From contig CAVWYY010000001.1 in the NCBI GenBank assembly GCA_963759375.1, forward strand, positions 511,916 through 575,915: a stretch of DNA of 64,000 nucleotides, in the 5' to 3' direction. The notes beneath the pieces were generated by a model. That model worked only from the letters and a program-made list of their open reading frames with translations, was not told the origin of the DNA and made no database searches. Of the stretch, positions 45,843 to 53,714 are shown piece after piece; the stretch's first letter is position 1, and every line of letters starts with the position of its first letter. This DNA is from DASSUW01 sp963759375. GTDB taxonomy: Bacteria > Actinomycetota > Thermoleophilia > Solirubrobacterales > Solirubrobacteraceae. A program made the position numbers and the translations under genes.

Positions 45843-47780
45843 ATGGCCGACGAGTCGCCACACGAGAGACGTCCGCGCACGCCGCTCCCGCGCGGTGACG
45901 ACAACAAGCCGAAGAGTTTCTGGCGGACGGTCGGCGGGCGCTTCTGGGTGCTCGTCGTCGTCCTGCTGGTGCTCAACTACCTGAGCGTCGCGATCTTCGC
46001 GCCCGGGCGCGAGAAGTCGGTGACGATCCCGTACAACCCGACGTTCCTCGAGCAGGTCGAGAAGGACAACGTCACCAAGATCTCGACTAAGGGCGAGGCG
46101 GTCCAGGGCGAGTTCAAGAAGGCGGTCAAGTACCCGTCGGACGCCAAGGACGCGGCGCCGAACTTCGAGACGCAGATCCCGACGTTCGCGAACAACGACG
46201 CGCTGTCCAAAACGCTGCAGGACCACAACGTGCAGATCGAGGCCAAGCCGATCAACGAGGGCCGCGGCTTCCTGCTCAACCTGATCCTCGGCTTCGGCCC
46301 GGTGATCCTGCTGGTCGCGCTGTTCGTGTGGATCTCGCGGCGCGCCGCCGGCGGGCAGATGAACGCGCTCGGCTCGTTCGGCCGCTCGCGCGCCCGGCGC
46401 ATCGAGGGCGCGCAGACCAAGGTCACGTTCAAGGACGTCGCGGGGATCGACGAGTCCAAGGGTGAGCTCACCGAGGTCGTCGACTTCCTCAAGAACCCGG
46501 ACCGCTACCGCAAGCTCGGCGGGCGCATCCCACGCGGCGTGCTGCTCGCCGGTCGCCCGGGCACCGGCAAGACGCTGCTCGCACGGGCCGTCGCCGGCGA
46601 GGCCGGGGTGCCGTTCTTCAGCGTGTCGGCGTCGGAGTTCGTCGAGGCGATCGTGGGCATCGGCGCCTCGCGCGTGCGCGACCTGTTCAAGCAGGCCAAG
46701 GAGTCCCAGCCGGCGATCGTCTTCATCGACGAGCTGGATGCGATCGGTCGTTCGCGCTCGTCGGGCGGGGCGGGCTTCGGCGGCAACGACGAGCGCGAGC
46801 AGACGCTCAACCAGATCCTCACCGAGATGGACGGCTTCGAGTCCAGCGAGGCGGTGATCGTCGTTGCGGCGACCAACCGGCCGGAGGTGCTCGACGCCGC
46901 ACTGTTGCGCCCCGGCCGCTTCGACCGCCGCGTCACGGTCCCGCCGCCCGACAAGGACGGCCGGCAGAAGATCCTCGCCGTGCACACGCGCTCGCTGCCG
47001 CTGGCGCCGGACGTGGATCTCGACCGACTCGCGTCGACGACGCCGGGCATGGTGGGCGCCGACCTGGCCAACCTCGCCAACGAGGCCGCGCTGCTGGCCG
47101 CCCGCCGCGGCCACGAGCAGGTCGCGGAGGCCGACTTCACGGACTCGCTGGAGAAGATCGTCCTCGGCGCGCCGCGTGGGCTCGTGCTCACCGACGCGGA
47201 GAAGCGCCGCACCGCCTACCACGAGTCCGGCCACGCGCTGGTCGGCATGCTCACGCCGGGCGCCGACCCGGTGCGCAAGGTTTCGATCATCCCGCGCACC
47301 ATGTCGCTGGGCGTGACGATCTCGGCGCCGGACGTGGAGCGCACCAACTACGACGAGGAGCACCTGCTGACGCGCATCCGCGTCGCGCTCGGCGGCCGCG
47401 TCGCCGAGGAGCTCGTCTACGACTCGATCAGCGCCGGCGCCGAGTCCGACATCCAGCAGCTGACGATGATCGCGCGGCAGATGGTCGGGCGGTGGGGGAT
47501 GAGCCGGGCGATCGGCCCGATCGCGGTGATCCCCAGCGAGGCGCAGAACCCGCTGCTGCCGGGCGCGGCCGAGGTGTCCGAGAGCACACGCAAGCTCGTG
47601 GACGACGAGGTGCGCCGGATCGTCGACGAGGCGCATGCCGCCGTCACGCAGCTGCTCGGCGAGCACCGCGACCGGCTCGACTCGCTCACCGAGGCGCTGC
47701 TCGCGGCGGAGACGCTGGACGAGGACGAGGCGTACGCGGCGGCCCGCGTGGACCGCGACCGGCCGCCCGTCACCGCATAA
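45843..47780 (+). CDS. ftsH: ATP-dependent zinc metalloprotease FtsH
   Basis: A 645-residue membrane-bound AAA protease that degrades misassembled or regulatory membrane proteins. Two helices (WVLVVVLLVLNYLSVAIF and FLLNLILGFGPVILLVALFVW) flank a small external domain. The AAA module has Walker A GRPGTGKT (P replaced by R compared with the common GPPGTGKT), Walker B IVFIDELDAIG and the SRH VVAATNRPEVLDAALLRPGRFDRR. The protease site is YHESGHALVG (HExxH) with the third ligand in SAGAESDIQQ. ATG 45843 gives the standard N-terminus. Confidence 0.95.
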   Translation: MADESPHERRPRTPLPRGDDNKPKSFWRTVGGRFWVLVVVLLVLNYLSVAIFAPGREKSVTIPYNPTFLEQVEKDNVTKISTKGEAVQGEFKKAVKYPSDAKDAAPNFETQIPTFANNDALSKTLQDHNVQIEAKPINEGRGFLLNLILGFGPVILLVALFVWISRRAAGGQMNALGSFGRSRARRIEGAQTKVTFKDVAGIDESKGELTEVVDFLKNPDRYRKLGGRIPRGVLLAGRPGTGKTLLARAVAGEAGVPFFSVSASEFVEAIVGIGASRVRDLFKQAKESQPAIVFIDELDAIGRSRSSGGAGFGGNDEREQTLNQILTEMDGFESSEAVIVVAATNRPEVLDAALLRPGRFDRRVTVPPPDKDGRQKILAVHTRSLPLAPDVDLDRLASTTPGMVGADLANLANEAALLAARRGHEQVAEADFTDSLEKIVLGAPRGLVLTDAEKRRTAYHESGHALVGMLTPGADPVRKVSIIPRTMSLGVTISAPDVERTNYDEEHLLTRIRVALGGRVAEELVYDSISAGAESDIQQLTMIARQMVGRWGMSRAIGPIAVIPSEAQNPLLPGAAEVSESTRKLVDDEVRRIVDEAHAAVTQLLGEHRDRLDSLTEALLAAETLDEDEAYAAARVDRDRPPVTA

Positions 47781-47806
47781 CGCAGGCTTATCGGCCTGTA
47801 GAAACG

Positions 47807-47821
47807 ATCATTTGAAATGAT
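47807..47821. promoter_or_regulatory. AT-rich perfect palindrome downstream of ftsH
   Basis: ATCATTT-G-AAATGAT is a 7-base perfect dyad with one central base, strikingly AT-rich in this sequence. It resembles an operator half-site pair of the MarR or Fur kind. It lies between the 3' ends of ftsH and the convergent epimerase gene, where no promoter is expected unless a small gene begins at the ATG cluster just after it (47817-47847). Confidence 0.35.
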
Positions 47822-47931
47822 GGCGCTGGAGTCGCACCATGGAGGCATGTTCACTCCGGTCGACATCCCCCGCCAGATGCAGCGCTCCCTCCGAGGGTCG
47901 GGCCCCGAGGGCGCGCCGCTCCCCGTGAAGG

Positions 47932-48870
47932 TCAGCCGACGGCGCGGCCGCGTTGCACGCCCGTCTCGCCGCGCGCGAGTCGCTCAGCCGGCGCGGGCAG
48001 CAACCGCCCGTCCTCGCTGAGGTAGTCGCGCCACGACCGCGAGGGCGCGTAGCCGAGCAGGCGCCGCGCCTTCGCGATCGAGGTCCCCGACGCATCCTCC
48101 CGATCCAACTCCCGCACCTCCACGGCATCGCCGTGGTGGCGGCGGATCATCTCCGCCAGCGGCCGTCCGGCGCAGTTGTCCGGGGACGCGATGTACATCA
48201 CCTCGTGCCCGGGCAGCTCGCTCTCGGCCGCCAGGCGGAGCGAGTCGGCGAGGTCGTAGACGTCGATGTAGCTCCAGAAGCTCGGGCTGCCCTCGTCCGG
48301 ATCCCGTAGGTTCGGGGCGAGGTTGAGCTCGTAGTTGCCCTCCCACTGGACCCAGGTGGGGCGAATCGAGATGCAGCGGATGTCCGAGCGCCGGATCGCC
48401 GCGTCCATCAGCTGCTCGCCGAAATGCTTCGCGGTCGCATACGGGTCCTGCGGGCGGATCGGGTGCTCCTCGTCGATCGGCGCGTACTCGGGTATCCACT
48501 CGCGCTCGGGGAAGAAGAACCCGGGCACGGTCTCGCTCGAGACGTTCACGAACCGCGGCACGCCGAAGCGCACCGCCGCCTCGAGCGTGTTGAACGTCGC
48601 CATCACGTTGTTCGAGAACACGGTGTGCGCCGGGTGGTGCTGCGGGTCCGGGATCGCCGCGGCGTGGATCACGGCGTCGTGACCGCGGACCACGGCGAAC
48701 GCGTCGCCGGCATCGGTGAGGTCGGCGCGCCGGTAGGTCAGCCGCGGGTCGCCGCGCTCGAAGACCGGCGGCCCGAGGTCGCAGGCGGTGACCTCGTGGC
48801 CGGCGTCGGCGAGCGCGCTGACCGTCGCCGCGCCCACCTTGCCGCGCGTCCCAGTGACGAGGACCTTCAC
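47932..48870 (-). CDS. NAD-dependent epimerase/dehydratase (extended SDR)
   Basis: A 312-residue extended short-chain dehydrogenase. VLVTGTRGKVGAATVSALADAG binds NAD; VIHAAAIPDPQ follows strand 4; catalytic residues are in NVSSETV and DPYATAKHFGEQL (Tyr, Lys). The C-terminal half (NLRDPDEGSPSFWSYIDVYDLADS) binds substrate, probably a sugar nucleotide or uronate. GTG start overlaps the stop of a small membrane protein gene. Confidence 0.87.
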   Translation of the reverse strand: MKVLVTGTRGKVGAATVSALADAGHEVTACDLGPPVFERGDPRLTYRRADLTDAGDAFAVVRGHDAVIHAAAIPDPQHHPAHTVFSNNVMATFNTLEAAVRFGVPRFVNVSSETVPGFFFPEREWIPEYAPIDEEHPIRPQDPYATAKHFGEQLMDAAIRRSDIRCISIRPTWVQWEGNYELNLAPNLRDPDEGSPSFWSYIDVYDLADSLRLAAESELPGHEVMYIASPDNCAGRPLAEMIRRHHGDAVEVRELDREDASGTSIAKARRLLGYAPSRSWRDYLSEDGRLLPAPAERLARGETGVQRGRAVG

Positions 48871-49133
48871 GGGCGGGTGCTCTCGACGCGCACGCCGCGC
48901 ATGATGGCAAGCGCGATCAGCGCGACGCTCAGCAGCGGCACGTCAAGGCTCGCGGCGCCGCGCCCGATCCGCGAGACCGTGTGGTTGCCGTAGCTGTAGG
49001 CGGCGAGCATCAGCAGCTCACAGGTCAGCAGCGTCATCGCCGCCCACTGCAGCCGCCGCGGCATACCGAGGAGGGGGAACAACAGGAAGCACGAGAACAG
49101 CGCCCAGATCGTGCATGCCCAGATGACCTCCAC
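48867..49133 (-). CDS. Small three-helix membrane protein
   Basis: An 88-residue protein with hydrophobic stretches IWALFSCFLLFPLLG, QWAAMTLLTCELLMLAAYSYG and LLSVALIALAIM. GNHTVSRIG lies in the loop between helices 2 and 3. The family is not recognised. GTG 49133 is chosen because it removes a non-hydrophobic, poorly supported leader. Its stop overlaps the epimerase start (GTGA), so the two are co-translated. Confidence 0.6.
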   Translation of the reverse strand: MEVIWACTIWALFSCFLLFPLLGMPRRLQWAAMTLLTCELLMLAAYSYGNHTVSRIGRGAASLDVPLLSVALIALAIMRGVRVESTRP

Positions 49134-49214
49134 GACCCAGGATGGTGCCAGACTGCCCCATCGTCCAGTAGCGGAAAACGGTTGCTTCCGGCAGTCTGCC
49201 CTCACCCCGGAAGC

Positions 49215-50066
49215 TCAAGGGGGGAAGGGTGGGACGGCGCGCGACTCCGCGCCCGCGCGCCGTCCCGTTGCTCCGTCGCCGAGGATCTCGAGCAGCACCC
49301 GCGGGCGGTTGGTCATGATCCCGTCGACGCCGAGCGCGAGCAGCTGGCGCATCGCCGCCGGGTCGTCGACGGTCCAGACGTGCACCGGCAGCTCGGCGTG
49401 GTGCGCCGCGTCGACGAACCGCTGCGTCACGAGCGGGAACGGGCCCTGGGTGCGCGGCACCTGCACGCAGTTCGCTCCGAGCCTGGGCATCCGCCCACCG
49501 CGGGCCGACAGCCAGGCGGTGGCGACGGCGATCGGGCCCATCGAGGTGCAGGCGCGCCCGCGCGCGAGCCGGCGCACGCGCTTGAGGCGGGCGTCCGAGA
49601 AGGCGCCGATGCACACGCGATCCCAGACGTCGAGCCGGTCGAGCAGCGTCACGAGCGGCTCGACGCAGTCGTCCTCCTTGGGATCGATGTTCACGCGCGC
49701 GTCCGGCCAGCGCGTGAGGAGCTCCTCGAGCCGCGGCACCCGAACGCCGCGGCCTCGGTATCCGGGGAACTTGAAGCCCGCGTCGGCCTGCTCGACCTCG
49801 GCGATGGTCAGGTTGCGGATGCGGCCCCGGCGGTCCGTGACGCGGTCGAGCCTGCAGTCGTGGAAGGCCACCACGACGCCGTCACGCGTGACGTGGGCGT
49901 CGGTCTCCAGGTAGCGGCAGCCCAGATCGACCGCGATCTCGAACGCCTCGATCGTGTTCTCCGGGGCGTCGCCCGCGGCGCCGCGGTGGGCGATCGCCAG
50001 CGGCGGCGGGGCGTCGAGGAACGGGTGCACCCCGGGCAGCTTGACGGACGGCCGCGCGGGTTGCAT
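49215..50066 (-). CDS. Glycerophosphodiester phosphodiesterase
   Basis: A 283-residue GDPD that hydrolyses glycerophosphodiesters to glycerol 3-phosphate and an alcohol. IAHRGAAGDAPENTIEAF, YLETDAHVTRDGVVVAFHD and the later VNIDPKEDD hold the calcium and catalytic residues (HRG-E, E-x-D, H-D, K). VHVWTVDDPAAMRQLLALGVDGIMTNRP closes the barrel. No signal peptide is evident. ATG 50066 is used; GTG 50096 would add ten residues. Confidence 0.9.
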   Translation of the reverse strand: MQPARPSVKLPGVHPFLDAPPPLAIAHRGAAGDAPENTIEAFEIAVDLGCRYLETDAHVTRDGVVVAFHDCRLDRVTDRRGRIRNLTIAEVEQADAGFKFPGYRGRGVRVPRLEELLTRWPDARVNIDPKEDDCVEPLVTLLDRLDVWDRVCIGAFSDARLKRVRRLARGRACTSMGPIAVATAWLSARGGRMPRLGANCVQVPRTQGPFPLVTQRFVDAAHHAELPVHVWTVDDPAAMRQLLALGVDGIMTNRPRVLLEILGDGATGRRAGAESRAVPPFPP

Positions 50067-50140
50067 CCGGCCGTCCGGATGTGAGACGGTCAGCACTTCC
50101 GAACAATCGGGCGTACTGCCCGGTGGGGAGGTGGGCTGTC

Positions 50141-50596
50141 ATGCGGCGGGGCCTCTTGGTATGCAGTACGGCAGTGGCGGCGGTGGTCGCGGGCGGCGCG
50201 CCGGAGGTGGCGTCCGCGAAGGCGCTGGGCGGGGTCACCCGCCAGAGCTGGCCCGTGCTGGTCGAGCTCAACAAGAAGGGGACCAAGGTCGTCCGGGCCA
50301 CGGCCGGCGTGACGCTCGAGTGCACGCCGTCGATGGGCATCATCAGCCTGCCCGACGTCTACAGCAACATGAAGGTCAGCAAGAAGGGCAAGTTCGGCGG
50401 CTCGTTCGGACCCGACACCGTGCGTAACGACGACGGGACGACCACCGACTTCGAGGGCAGCATGAGCGGGAAGCTCAACGCCGCGCGCACGAAGGCCTCG
50501 GGCAAGTGGCAGCTCAAGGCCACCGACCACGCGGCGACCGGCGCGGTCACCGACACCTGTGACTCGGGGACCGTGAGGTGGAAGGCGAAGGACTGA
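50141..50596 (+). CDS. Small secreted protein of unknown function
   Basis: A 151-residue exported protein with a signal peptide (RRGLLVCSTAVAAVVAGGAPEV, cut near VASA). The mature part is beta-rich and lysine/glycine-rich, with KVSKKGKFGGSFGPDTV and FEGSMSGKLNAARTKASGKW. One cysteine pair (LECTPS, TDTCDSG) probably forms a disulfide. The pattern is common among exported actinobacterial proteins, but no function is known. ATG 50141 follows GGGGAGGTGG at good spacing. Confidence 0.68.
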   Translation: MRRGLLVCSTAVAAVVAGGAPEVASAKALGGVTRQSWPVLVELNKKGTKVVRATAGVTLECTPSMGIISLPDVYSNMKVSKKGKFGGSFGPDTVRNDDGTTTDFEGSMSGKLNAARTKASGKWQLKATDHAATGAVTDTCDSGTVRWKAKD

Positions 50597-50597
50597 G

Positions 50598-50668
50598 AGG
50601 CGCCGACCGGAATCGAACCGGTGTACACGGCTTTGCAGGCCGCTGCGTAGCCACTCCGCCACGGCGCC
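50598..50668 (-). tRNA. tRNA-Cys (GCA)
   Basis: A 71-base tRNA on the minus strand. Acceptor GGCGCCG pairs with CGGCGCC; anticodon loop CTGCAAA gives GCA; T-arm ACCGG-TTCGATT-CCGGT. No CCA is encoded. It begins right after the stop codon of the small secreted protein gene on the other strand. Confidence 0.95.
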
Positions 50669-50708
50669 GGAGCGGCTACATCGTAGACGGGTCTGATAGA
50701 CCGGACCC

Positions 50709-51416
50709 ATGACCGCGCCGCCCGACGTAGACCGCGAATTCGATCCTGAGCTGTTCGAGTTCCTGACCGACCTCAAGGCTCACAACGACCGCGAGTGGTT
50801 CGCGGCGAACAAGGATCGGTACGAGGCGCACGTGCTCGAGCCGGCGCTCGCGTTCATCGAGGACTTCGCCCCGCGCCTGGAGCAGATCAGCCCGCATTTC
50901 CGGGCCGATCCGCGCAAGACGGGCGGCTCGCTGTTCCGTATCTATCGCGACACGCGCTTCTCCAAGGACAAGACGCCGTACAAGACGAACACCGGGATGC
51001 ACTTCCGGCACGCGCGCGCCAAGGACGCCCACGCCCCGGGGTTCTACCTGCACCTTGCGCCCGGCCAGGTGTTCGGCGGCGGCGGGATCTGGCATCCCGA
51101 CACGCCGACCGTCACGAGGATCCGGCAGGCGATCGTGGCCGACCCGGAGCGCTGGCGGTCGGTCACGCGCGAGCCGCCGTTCAGCGAGCGGCTCGATCTC
51201 GGGGGCGCCGACAACGCGCTCAAGCGGGTGCCGACGGGCTTCGACGCCGACCACGAGTTCGCCGAGGACCTCAAGCGCCGTGACTACTTCGGGTGGGCCG
51301 AGCTCACCGAGCAGGACGCGACGACGCCCGGCTTCCTCGATCGCTACACGGCGCTGTGCGAGGCCACGATGCCGCTCGTGATCTTCATCTGCGACGCGCT
51401 CGAGCTCGAGTGCTAG
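50709..51416 (+). CDS. DUF2461 family protein
   Basis: A 235-residue protein of the TIGR02453/DUF2461 family, whose function is unknown. Diagnostic stretches are FEFLTDLKAHNDREWFAANKDRYE, LFRIYRDTRFSKDKTPYKTN, GFYLHLAPGQVFGGGGIWHPD and LKRVPTGFDADHEF. No signal peptide or membrane helix. The stop overlaps the stop of the convergent dehydrogenase gene. Confidence 0.88.
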   Translation: MTAPPDVDREFDPELFEFLTDLKAHNDREWFAANKDRYEAHVLEPALAFIEDFAPRLEQISPHFRADPRKTGGSLFRIYRDTRFSKDKTPYKTNTGMHFRHARAKDAHAPGFYLHLAPGQVFGGGGIWHPDTPTVTRIRQAIVADPERWRSVTREPPFSERLDLGGADNALKRVPTGFDADHEFAEDLKRRDYFGWAELTEQDATTPGFLDRYTALCEATMPLVIFICDALELEC

Positions 51417-52465
51417 AGGTTTGACACGACGGCCGCGGTGACCTCCGCGGTCGTGGCCGTGCCGCCGAGGTCGCGGGTGCGGGGGCCGTCGGCGAGCACG
51501 GCGGCCATCGCGTCGAGCGTGGCCGTGGCCGCATCGGCCTCACCGAGGTGCTCGAGCATCATCGCGCCCGACCAGATCGCGCCGATCGGGTTGGCGACGC
51601 CCTGGCCGGCGATGTCCGGGGCCGACCCGTGGACCGGCTCGAACATGCTCGGGAACTCGCGCTCGGGGTTGAGGTTGCCGGACGGGGCGATGCCGATCGA
51701 GCCGGCGACCGCCGCCGCGAGATCGCTGAGGATGTCGCCGAACAGGTTGGAGGCGACGATCACGTCGAACCGCTTCGGGTCGAGCACCACGGCCGCGGCC
51801 AGCGCGTCGATCAGCACCTGCTCGGCCTTGAGATCCGCGTGCTGCGCGGTGGCGTGCGCGAACCGCTCGTCCCAGAACGGCATCGTGTGGATGATCCCGT
51901 TCGACTTCGTGGCGCTGCAGATCCGCCCGCTGCGCGTCGCCGCCAGCTCGCACGCGTAGGCGATGATCCGGTCGGTCCCGCGGCGGGTGAAGATCGCCTC
52001 CTGCACCGCCAGCTCGTCGTCGGTGCCCTGGTGCAGCCGCCCGCCGACCTCCGAGTACTCGCCCTCGACGTTCTCGCGCACGATCACCATGTCGACGTCA
52101 TCGGGCGTGAGGTCGCGCAGGGGAGAGGGGACGCCGGCGAACAGCTTGACCGGCCGCAGGTTCACGTACTGCCGGAACTGCCGGCGGATCGGGATCAGCA
52201 GTCCCCACAGTGAGATGTGATCCGGCACGTCGGGCCGCCCGACGGCGCCGAGCAGGACCGCATCGCTCTCCCGCAGCCGCTCGATCGCGTCCGGCGGCAT
52301 CATCCGCCCGGTCTCCACGAAGTGGTCGCACCCCCACGGATACTCGGTCGTCTCGAGCGCGAACCCATGGGCGCTCCCGGCCGCCTCCAGCACCTCGAGT
52401 GCGGCGGGGGTGACCTCCCGCCCGATCCCGTCTCCGGGCACGACCGCGATCCGATGACGTCGCAT
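51413..52465 (-). CDS. Tartrate/D-malate dehydrogenase (isopropylmalate dehydrogenase family)
   Basis: A 350-residue beta-decarboxylating dehydrogenase. IAVVPGDGIGREVTPAALEVL at the start, YPWGCDHFVETGRMMPPDAI and LLGAVGRPDVPDHISLWGLL are typical of the tartrate/D-malate branch (TtuC, DmlA). IVRENVEGEYSEVGG binds substrate; VASNLFGDILSDLAA and FEPVHGSAPDIAGQGVANP bind metal and NAD. It converts D-malate or tartrate to pyruvate or related acids. Its start lies 40 bases from tRNA-Val. Confidence 0.9.
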   Translation of the reverse strand: MRRHRIAVVPGDGIGREVTPAALEVLEAAGSAHGFALETTEYPWGCDHFVETGRMMPPDAIERLRESDAVLLGAVGRPDVPDHISLWGLLIPIRRQFRQYVNLRPVKLFAGVPSPLRDLTPDDVDMVIVRENVEGEYSEVGGRLHQGTDDELAVQEAIFTRRGTDRIIAYACELAATRSGRICSATKSNGIIHTMPFWDERFAHATAQHADLKAEQVLIDALAAAVVLDPKRFDVIVASNLFGDILSDLAAAVAGSIGIAPSGNLNPEREFPSMFEPVHGSAPDIAGQGVANPIGAIWSGAMMLEHLGEADAATATLDAMAAVLADGPRTRDLGGTATTAEVTAAVVSNL

Positions 52466-52505
52466 GGATCGAGTCCTATCCCATTGCTACGCTTGCCGAA
52501 CTCCC

Positions 52506-52578
52506 GGGCGATTAGCTCAGCTGGGAGAGCGCCGCCTCGACAAGGCGGAGGTCACTGGTTCGAGCCCAGTATCGCCCA
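52506..52578 (+). tRNA. tRNA-Val (GAC), serving as an integration site
   Basis: A 73-base tRNA. GGGCGAT pairs with ATCGCCC; D-arm GCTC-GAGC; anticodon stem CCGCC-GGCGG around loop TCGACAA, giving anticodon GAC. Position 33 is C, where nearly all tRNAs have U. T-arm ACTGG-TTCGAGC-CCAGT. The 3' portion (from 52551) is repeated twice downstream, the mark of tRNA-targeted insertion. Confidence 0.9.
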
Positions 52579-52703
52579 TCGAAAGGCCTGCATTTGCAGG
52601 CCTTTTGTGTTCCTGGTTCGAGCCCAGTTCGATCGGCCCCCTCATCGGGGGCAGCCGGCTGGTCCGACCTCCGTGGCTTGCCTGGCATGCCCGGGAAATC
52701 TAC
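52551..52703 (+). repeat. Repeat copy A (tRNA-Val 3' end plus flank; putative attL)
   Basis: Begins GTCACTGGTTCGAGCCC inside the tRNA T-arm, contains the acceptor 3' strand, the tRNA terminator hairpin, a second T-arm-like block (52613-52627) and a conserved tail ending GGGAAATCTAC. Against copy C about eight mismatches and one indel were counted by eye over roughly 153 bases. Confidence 0.85.
52582..52606 (+). terminator. tRNA-Val terminator hairpin
   Basis: AAAGGCCTGC-ATTT-GCAGGCCTTTT: ten paired bases and a T-run, four bases past the tRNA 3' end. The same hairpin is kept in repeat copies B and C, where no complete tRNA precedes it. Confidence 0.85.
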
Positions 52704-52849
52704 CCGCCGGCGCAGACTCCTGCGTTGTATGACGACAAGCGACAGCCTAATCATCGTTTTCTCCACGCGACCGTAACGTGCACCGGCCATATCATCGGGT
52801 GCTGTGCGGCGCGAAGCGCGCGCGACCTCGGGCCGCGCGCGCGTGATCG

Positions 52850-53572
52850 TCAGTTGAAGCGACGGGGGTCGATGAGGACGTCGTCGACCCGGTAGGCCGC
52901 TGATTTCTTGCCGCTCTCGACTCTGAAGCGGATCGCGATTCTGCGCCAGCCCGCCCGCTTACCGAGACGCTGCGGTTCGAGCTTGATGTCGTCGCTGAGC
53001 TCCCAGCCGTCCTTCGCCTTAAGCCTGAACTTCTTGGCTTCGCGGACGTTGTTTCGGCTCAGAGCCGGGTAGATCACGTCGACTACCAGCTCGGAGTCGG
53101 TGTCCGGGTTGAGCTGCGCGGCAAAGAAGCGGAACACCGGATAGTTGAGGTCGACGCACATCTCGGGGCTTGTGGCGGTGCTGCCGAGGGGGAGCGACAG
53201 ACTGTTCGCCTGCGCATCGCCGATCACCGCGTGCACGGAGCCACCTCCAGTGACCCGGGCTCCTCCGGTCAACTGCCAGCCGGGCAGGTTGGGGTCTTCG
53301 AAATCCCCAGCCGGTGCGACGAAGTAGTCCCGGCGATCCTTGAACGCGAGCAGCGGGTTGAAGAGATTGGGCGCCCTGCACGTCTGCTCGCCTGCAGCGC
53401 TCTCTTCGGGCCGCACTGTCTCAGCGAGCACCGTCCCGCCCTCGGCGTGAATGGGTGAGTCGACCGCGGGCTGCAGATCATCCGCAGTCTGCGCCAGGGC
53501 CGCCGGCGCGACGAGCACCAGCCCGGCGCCGCAGCCGACGAGGGTGAGCGCTGCTCGCACATTCTTGTGCAA
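52850..53572 (-). CDS. Secreted protein of unknown function
   Basis: A 240-residue exported protein. Signal peptide (AALTLVGCGAGLVLVAPAALA) is followed by a linker and a domain starting CRAPNLFNPLLAFKDRRDYF, then DFEDPNLPGWQLTGGARV. This order of motifs looks like a carbohydrate-binding-type jelly roll, and ends with YRVDDVLIDPRRFN. No catalytic residues are apparent. TTG 53572 is supported by AAGGAAGGG upstream. It is carried in the first island segment, divergent from the HD-GYP gene. Confidence 0.7.
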   Translation of the reverse strand: MHKNVRAALTLVGCGAGLVLVAPAALAQTADDLQPAVDSPIHAEGGTVLAETVRPEESAAGEQTCRAPNLFNPLLAFKDRRDYFVAPAGDFEDPNLPGWQLTGGARVTGGGSVHAVIGDAQANSLSLPLGSTATSPEMCVDLNYPVFRFFAAQLNPDTDSELVVDVIYPALSRNNVREAKKFRLKAKDGWELSDDIKLEPQRLGKRAGWRRIAIRFRVESGKKSAAYRVDDVLIDPRRFN

Positions 53573-53714
53573 CTCGGTTTCCCTTCCTTGGAACTGTCCT
53601 TGCCAAGCGGTACATCGGCATCGTTTCAGCCGCGGCTTATCGGAACGGACAGATGATCGAGGCGGCGGTCGCTCAAGCTGCCGGACCGCGAGACCGACTC
53701 AGCTAGTTGAGCCA

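Noticed and set aside
47847..48020. Small plus-strand frame starting MFTPVDIPRQMQRSL
   Set aside because: Half of it is antisense to the epimerase C-terminus and it turns Arg-rich; no ribosome site. Mentioned only in connection with the palindrome.
52464..52895. Open frames through the three tRNA-Val repeats giving similar peptides (for example RPPWLAWHARE)
   Set aside because: Similarity of the peptides comes from the DNA repeat itself; frames begin inside tRNA sequence and lack start signals.
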